Shown here: one piece after another, positions 58,104 to 64,000 of the stretch
Layout: every line of letters starts with the position of its first letter
Numbering within the stretch: the first letter of the stretch is position 1
Assembly: GCA_030549495.1 (NCBI GenBank)
Contig: JAUIRK010000497.1
Coordinates: 101,580-165,579 of the forward strand
DNA from: Nectonema munidae
Lineage: Eukaryota; Nematomorpha; Nectonematoida; Nectonematidae
Reading direction: 5' to 3'
Length of the DNA stretch: 64,000 bases
The notes under the pieces: model-generated
The model's input: only the letters and a program-made list of their open reading frames with translations
Told to the model about the DNA's origin: nothing
Database searches by the model: none
Position numbers and translations under genes: made by a program

Positions 58104-58815
58104 CAGTTCTGTTACGCTCTTTTGCAATTCCCTTACACCCGTTTGCAATTTTGTTTAATTTTTTTGCATTTTTCAGAATTTACCAATTATATATTTAAAA
58201 GAAATATTAGTTATTCAAAATGACATTTTAATTAAAACAGATTTATTGGAAAATTAAGTCGGTTTAAGTAAAAAATTTCTCAGACATTGTCTAATTTTGT
58301 TGGTAACTAATGGAATAAACACAATTAAAATAAATCTGAAAAAGGTGTGAATTTAAAATAGCTAAAGTAACTATTCAAAAAATACAATTACAATTTTAAA
58401 TAGAAAATTTAGAATTGAAAAGAGTACACATTTTTCATTATATTTTTTAAATAAATAAAGTAAATCTTTGTTTATCATTGGGAAATAATATACATTCATT
58501 GGAGCAATGAATTTTGAAAAACATTTAAAGTTCAATGCAATTGAATACGCGTTAAAAATAACGACCAAAATTTTTAAGCAAAAAGATGTAAAAAAACATT
58601 TACCTCAAATTATTTTTCTCACGTGCGAAGGAACACCACAAACATTCGAAAGATTGAAATTTCTTCATATGCAAAAATAATGGTCAAATTTTAAAATGTA
58701 CAAGAAAAATTGCAAAAGAGTGTAATGGAATTGGAAAAAGATGTAACGGAATTGGAAACGGGAGTAAGGGGGATTGCAAAGCGGTGTAACCAAATCGCAA
58801 AAGAGGTGTAATTGA
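58104..58815. mobile_element. MITE-like element with inverted arrays of 21-22-bp motifs
   Basis: The right arm (58704-58815) has five tandem units of the type ATTGCAAAAGAGTGTAATGG. The left arm (58104-58150) has two units in inverse orientation (GTTACGCTCTTTTGCAATTC, CTTACACCCGTTTGCAAT). Between them is 550 bp without genes. The layout suggests sub-terminal protein-binding repeats of a non-autonomous DNA transposon. Confidence 0.55.
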
Positions 58816-59231
58816 ATAATATAATAAAATCTGCAGTTGTTTTAGTATTTATAAAATTAATCAGGAATCTAACAAGTTGTATTCTTAATCTTAAACTAAC
58901 TCTTATTGCATAAAATTTGCTTCATCAGATAAATATGCTTATAGCATATTTAACACAAAATTTCATAAAAAAGTTTTTTGGTATATTTTTTATACGCATG
59001 CTGAAAATAAGTTATATATGCTATATAAAAGTTTGTTTAAATTTACATTCGACTAAACTTTGCTTCGAAATTTGACGTTTCTTCGCAATTGTTATAAAAT
59101 GTCCAGTTTTTATCACAATAAAATATGGCAAGCGTAGCCTAAATGGGACATGAGTAATTGCAATTTACTAATGTTCTTTTAAAAATGTCATAGAACTGAA
59201 CTTCATTGTGGTCCACTAAACCCTATAGAAT
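58816..59231. other. Gene-free stretch
   Basis: AT-rich DNA without supported features. Confidence 0.35.
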
Positions 59232-59232
59232 C

Positions 59233-59262
59233 AGGGATCGCAAACCTTTTCTTTTGCGAGCA
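59233..59262 (+). repeat. hAT-type terminal sequence
   Basis: CAGGGATCGCAAACCTTTTC resembles a hAT left end. It may belong with the transposase relic at 60920-61363, which faces it, but no right-hand partner was found. Confidence 0.45.
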
Positions 59263-60575
59263 TTTCTTTGAAAATCTGTTAAGGGTGTGACCAATTGTCT
59301 TGTGGGCAAATCTCAGTCCACCAAATATCGACAGTAATGCAAACGAACGCACTACTAACACATAGAATCAAAAAACATTCCAATTGATCACAAAGACAAT
59401 TGTCTATGAGAAGACGTGGAAAAACTATTCTTTAAAAATATTTTGTATAAAATAGCCTTATTTATATACTTTGTAGAATATGCAAGAAAACTAATTGTTT
59501 GTCTGTGCCAGGAAACTACACAAATTTCGATTGAATTGTAAGTTAAGGAACCCATTATGCAAACAAGACATGATAAGCCCTTACATGTCTTGAGAAGAGA
59601 TCTCACTCCCTCCCTAAATTTGCTTCTGTTTGGCGACCTCAAAGAATAAGATTAATATGCATTGGCATTCTTACCCGAGAATCTTTTATGTCGTCAGAGT
59701 AAGTACTTTCAAAGATAAAATATGGAAGTTTACTTTTTAGGAATTGTTAAAAGCTTAATAGCGTGATTAGCTACGCACAATGACGTCACTAACAGAGTGA
59801 GAGATAATATCCCATTATCATAAATAGTTTACTAGGAACATGTGTTAGAGATTTATTATCTTGCAATGTGCATTAGACGAAATGCAAATAACATGTATAT
59901 TGTATATATATTTCAATGAAAAAAAAGAAGCCATCTTGACAAAAGGGCTGATATAATATCATTAATTTTATTGATTGATTTTTTTCAAAAGTTGGGACTT
60001 ATATTTTGAGTTTTCAAAGTGAAGTTTGTCGTCACTCCATTGGCCACTTCACAGACGATGCCTATTTCTAGTACGTTGTCTTTTTCAACTCAACATTCCT
60101 TCAGACGTCTTCTAACAATCGTTTTTTTGAACTGACACTTTTATCATAATTTGCGAGTTTGATCCCAATTCCTTTACAACAGATTGTTAAAAATTTTGAC
60201 CAAGGAGCCTAATTTCGTTGTGGCCATAGTTCATGGGGCCCAGATTAAATAAAAGGCAAACATAATTGCTTAGCCAGACTTTTTCAGTCGATATTCTTTT
60301 TGGATCAGCTTTGTCCGATAGTGATATATCTTATGGTCCACAACAATAGTGGACTTGTTTAGTACATCAGTATAAATATTTTTCTTATTTATAATTTTCA
60401 TTCAAAAAAGATTTTCACTCGAACCTGATAGTAGGTTAGTCTTTTGAAAGAGTTCAATAAAGTTTTCAAAAGTTATTTTTTGAATTTTAAAAATGATTTA
60501 GCAGGTCAATGCGTCTACAATCCTTCATCCGATATTTTTAAAGTCTTTTTTGACGAATATATATATATATATATA

Positions 60576-60694
60576 CCATTTTCATTTTAAATTCGTACTT
60601 TTCCATTTTTAAATTGTTCCTTTTCCATTTTAAATACGTCTTTTTCATTTTAAATGCGTCCTTTTTCATTTTGAATTCGTCTTTTTTTATTTTA
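60576..60694. repeat. Tandem repeat, unit about 20 bp
   Basis: About six copies of a unit close to CGTCCTTTTTCATTTTAAAT, preceded by an (AT)n run at 60558-60575. A single related copy, also after an (AT)n run, occurs at 37613-37660. Confidence 0.7.
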
Positions 60695-60919
60695 TTCCAA
60701 GTTTTTATTTTTTGTTATGGTTTTTTATTGCTAAAGAATTAATATTATGGGACGCATACACGTGTAAAAATTGTTTTTTAAATATTTGATCTTGAAAAAC
60801 CGAAGTTTTGAGGATATGTTGACCGTATAAGAAATTAAGTGGACCGCAGTGTAGTGTGAGGTTTAGTTCTTGATATTTTCACAAGTGTTCTTTGATTTCT
60901 TGTCCCAGCTCTTTTGATT

Positions 60920-61363
60920 CTACTTCGTGAGCAGAGTTACGGATCCTGACTTTGAGCCGAGCATGCTAAGAGCTCCGTTTGTGCAGGCATAAGCTAACTC
61001 TGCCCAAAAAAGTTTATCTTCTTGAAAAAAGTTGGAAACCTTCATCGGATTTTCCGAGATGAACCGAACGTAAACCAAAAACTTTGGAAGCTGTGCGATC
61101 TCTGTGAATTCTTCAAGTTGGATGAAAAAGAAGGGAGAGACCTGAAGTTTAATATCCGGCGACAAGTCATGGAAGCTTTGATTAGTTGGTGAAGAGACTT
61201 TCCTATTTAGCTTATTGGCATGCTTCTGATCCACGAGAAGACGATCAGCCTCTATCATGCAAAGTTTAACTAGCGTTTTTCCAATTGTGTGTGGCTTATA
61301 CTGTGCTTCGGAATAAAAAAGGAAATCGAACATTTTACTGCCTGAAAGAGAACAATTATACAA
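60920..61363 (-). mobile_element. ZBED5/FAM200-like hAT transposase fragment
   Basis: An open frame of 147 codons. It reads PHTIGKTLVKLCMIEADRLL, then FFIQLEEFTEIAQLPKFLVY, then KLFWAELAYACTNGALSMLG. This matches the middle of ZBED5/FAM200/SCAND3-type hAT transposases (TIG--LV-PC, IQLDESTD---L-QLLVYVR, CTDGAP-MLG). Key positions differ (LEEFTE for LDESTD, TNGALS for TDGAPS), so the catalytic Asp residues appear lost. It is a fragment without the N-terminal BED finger or C-terminal dimerisation region. Confidence 0.88.
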
Positions 61364-62208
61364 AGATCCAATGTCGGTCGGTTGAATTGTTGTTATTTTA
61401 TAGGCTATTGAGTTTTCAATGATCTTTCAGGGAAATCGTCGAATTCAGATGAAAATTTTGAACATAGTCAGAAATTTTTATTTAGAGGTGCCAAATGGCG
61501 AAATACTGTATGCTTACGCACAAACTTTTTCTCAAATTAAGTAACAAATACTGCTTGTAACAACTCTACGCTTTGTACTTATGAGCTCCTTATCTGTTTG
61601 TCTCTTTCTACTTTTTTTTGTTTGTCACACCAACGAGTAATTTTTCATTATAATTAGGTTTCATAGAAGCCTTTAATTTAACAAAATTAAACGATTCGAT
61701 CGTCTTTTCCAATGATATCAATAATTTTTCAATATTTTTATTTGATTTGTTTGTTATTGCTATGTTGAAACTCATGTTGTCAAAAAATAAAACCATTATT
61801 TCATTTTTTTTATTTGTAAATTTCTATTTTTGGATGGTTGTGCACATAATTTAGATGCATGTGCCATATTTGTCAAAATTTGAAGTCTTGGATCTTTTAC
61901 CCTTTATAGCAGCTTACATGTCTAAAAATTGGTTTCCATGGCTTTGAACATTAAATGCAAAACGATTGCAGTAGAAAGTGAGTTACGATTTACTTTATCA
62001 AGTTTCATCCTAATATTGAAAAATGTAATTTTGAAAAATGTTTATAATTAATTTTTGAACAAATTGCCAAATTCTCTACACTTCTATTTAATAGTTATAA
62101 TTTTTTCCATAATGCAAATGTTTTAGAAATAAAATCTTTTTATACAATAAAAAGTGCTTTATTTTTTCCTAACTCATTTCATGTTATTTAGGATCCTAAT
62201 TCTATTAA
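61364..62208. other. Gene-free stretch
   Basis: AT-rich; the ORF at 61608-61796 has no match. Confidence 0.35.
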
Positions 62209-62284
62209 CCCATTTAAGGCCAAGCAAATCAGACGAAGATGAAATTACTTATGTTCCCAAATGGGAGCATTGGCCGTAAATGGG
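62209..62284. mobile_element. piggyBac MITE, copy 5 (shortest)
   Basis: 76 bp from CCATTTAAGGCCAAGCAAAT to CATTGGCCGTAAATGGG, flanked by TTAA (62205-62208 and 62285-62288). It is nearly identical to copy 3 with the middle removed (shared CAGACGAAGATGAAATTACT). Confidence 0.9.
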
Positions 62285-62288
62285 TTAA

Positions 62289-64000
62289 TTGCATTTAACA
62301 CTGAATTTTTTGAGAAGAAAAATATGCTTGTTTTTCTTGAATTTGTCTTTAGATTTTGAAGGTGTCTTAGTAGATGCTGTACATAAAAGGTCGTGTAGAT
62401 TTTTGATATGACTAAATTGAGCACTATCTAGTTCTAGCCAATGAAGGAAGAAAGTTAGCTATAGAATATATGATATATTTTTTAACTCAATTTTTTGCAA
62501 ACAGTAAAGCTTATTAAAAAAACAACAAACCTTTACTTTCAGATCAAACTACGAATTTTTGAGGAAAATCATGGCTTATGAATCACTACTCACTTTGCAA
62601 ATGTTCTAGAAATAAAATCATTTTACTTCCTTTGCCACATACTGGCGCAAACCTCACGGAAAGCTTGAAAATCTTTCCTTCACACCACCAATCTGCACAC
62701 TTGGACAAAAGATGGTGGAATATATTTTGCTGCACAAAGGATAACATTCGACAAAATAAAATTTTCTTCACTACTATCAATAAAAGTAAATAAATCCTAT
62801 TTTTTTATTATTGCAGTGACAATCAACTGACATTGTTTTGCGAACAAGTTAGAAGGATGCCATCCATTTGGAAGAAGAATTTTGTCAGAAGCGTTCAAAA
62901 TTAAACTCGTAAGTCTTCATTTAAAAACGGTTCTTGTTCTTGTTCTTGTTAACAAAACTTTCTTAACTAGGCGATTAACCTAATTCGGAAAGATACCAGA
63001 AGAGATTTAACGCATTTGGTAGCTAAATTCGTATAGGTATCTAGTCTAAAGATCCCAAATTCCTTGTTTATTAAAGATTCAAAATTAATGTGAAAACAAA
63101 ATTTAATGATTCCATCAATATCATTGAAAATAGTTTTGCACTATTTTTCAGAAAAAAAAGGTATTTTTTGGTTTGCACATGTTTTTAGGTGATCTGTTTA
63201 TTCCAGCAAACTGAAAAAAAAATCTAGTAATTTTACTAGTTATTTGAATCAAAAACTAGTAAAATTACAATTTACTAGATTTCTAGTAATTATTATAACG
63301 ATTCTAATATGTTCAGTAGAGTGTACAGCAAAAAGCACATCTCAACATGGAAATAATTATGTGCCTAAACAAGAAACTTCAAAACAAAAATATTATCATT
63401 ATTGCTACATGTACATTGTTTTATGCGTGTAACACATATATCGCACTAGATAACAATATAGAAAAGAAAATATAGAAGAAGACAGATTGAGTCTGTTGAA
63501 ACATTTGCTACAATACTACTCCTTTTAGTACCAAATAAAAGTTAAAAACTTTGATTTTTACATTATTCCTATTTTATACATGACTTGTTCGTGTCTGAGC
63601 TCAGGGTAGTTAAAGTTACAGATAATCCTATTATTGTTGTGCTGTTTTTCTCAAGGTGTTCGCCATATAGACGTTTTGCAAGAAGCTCGAGAAAATAAAT
63701 AAGGAAATTATCCTCATTAATTACATATATTCTACAATTTACATTCGTCCTATTCTTTCTCAACTCAGATCATTCTTTCTTCTGTAACTTTTCACTTCTT
63801 CAATTTATAAAGGGTATTTTTTAATGCTTTTCAGTAATTTCTTGAAACTATTTTAATTGTATTTGAGTGTTTTTTTGAACTTGAAGTGCGCTTTTCAATT
63901 TTTTTAACGTAGCTTTTTTTTAATAAATTTCTATGCTCCTTTGAAACTTTTATTTTAATTTTATATTTTTATGTTTTGATTAATTGATTAAGTGACAAAA
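62289..64000. other. No supported gene; small palindrome
   Basis: AATCTAGTAATTTTACTAGT at 63222 pairs with AACTAGTAAAATTAC (63254) as a hairpin. ORF 63244-63432 starts with a hydrophobic signal-like segment, but it begins inside this palindrome and has no match. Confidence 0.35.

Noticed and set aside
63244-63432. Small secreted-peptide-like ORF
   Set aside because: The start lies in an AT-rich palindrome, with no homologue, and a hydrophobic start is easy to get by chance in such DNA.

Overview
The window is AT-rich nuclear DNA from an invertebrate animal. Split genes have introns of mostly 45-110 bp with GT..AG borders. There are recognisable animal proteins (WDR82, a tetraspanin) and many decayed DNA transposons and non-LTR retrotransposons. 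The phylum cannot be fixed from sequence alone; a compact, AT-rich, perhaps parasitic lineage would fit, but that is inference. No bacterial, viral, CRISPR or operon-like signal was seen.

Left part (1-13.9 kb): a reverse-transcriptase remnant runs off the left edge. It is followed by an intact, intronless WDR82 gene (2237-3178) that converges on a small coiled-coil gene of unknown function (3189-3727). After that come hAT transposase remnants (5.7-6.4 kb and 9.3-11.0 kb), a possible two-exon secreted Tyr-rich protein (7.8-8.3 kb), a FLYWCH-type zinc finger ORF (8.9 kb) and the likely first exon of a NUP42-like CCCH zinc-finger protein (12.3 kb).

Middle (13.9-34 kb): a piggyBac element with both ends (13976-17556) lies between TTAA sites. 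It carries a broken transposase and a 449-bp pure GT microsatellite. Several kilobases of gene-poor DNA follow, holding MITEs, among them a hAT MITE with a perfect 8-bp target duplication. Then come a degenerate multi-frame ORF relic (25.1-26.2 kb) and the core exons of a tetraspanin (29.7-30.9 kb).

Right part (34-56.7 kb, minus strand): this is the striking feature. Thirteen separate exons each encode one alpha-crystallin/HSP20-like domain (ACD), alternating with short, charged or Ser/Thr-rich linker exons. Almost every exon starts and ends in phase 2 and has a length divisible by three, so 28 exons can be joined from 56683 to 34054 without a frame break. None looks like a dedicated first exon, and only two true stops appear (40725 and 34054). 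The simplest model is one gene for a protein of about 1,600 residues with 13 tandem ACDs, far beyond the usual one per small heat-shock protein and the two known from flatworm family members. A tandem cluster of two or more genes is the main alternative. The introns contain LINE remnants, piggyBac MITEs and a diverged ~140-bp satellite.

Right end (56.7-64 kb): no host gene was recognised. It holds another hAT (ZBED5/FAM200-like) fragment, palindromic repeats with 21-bp sub-units, a ~20-bp tandem array and one more piggyBac MITE.
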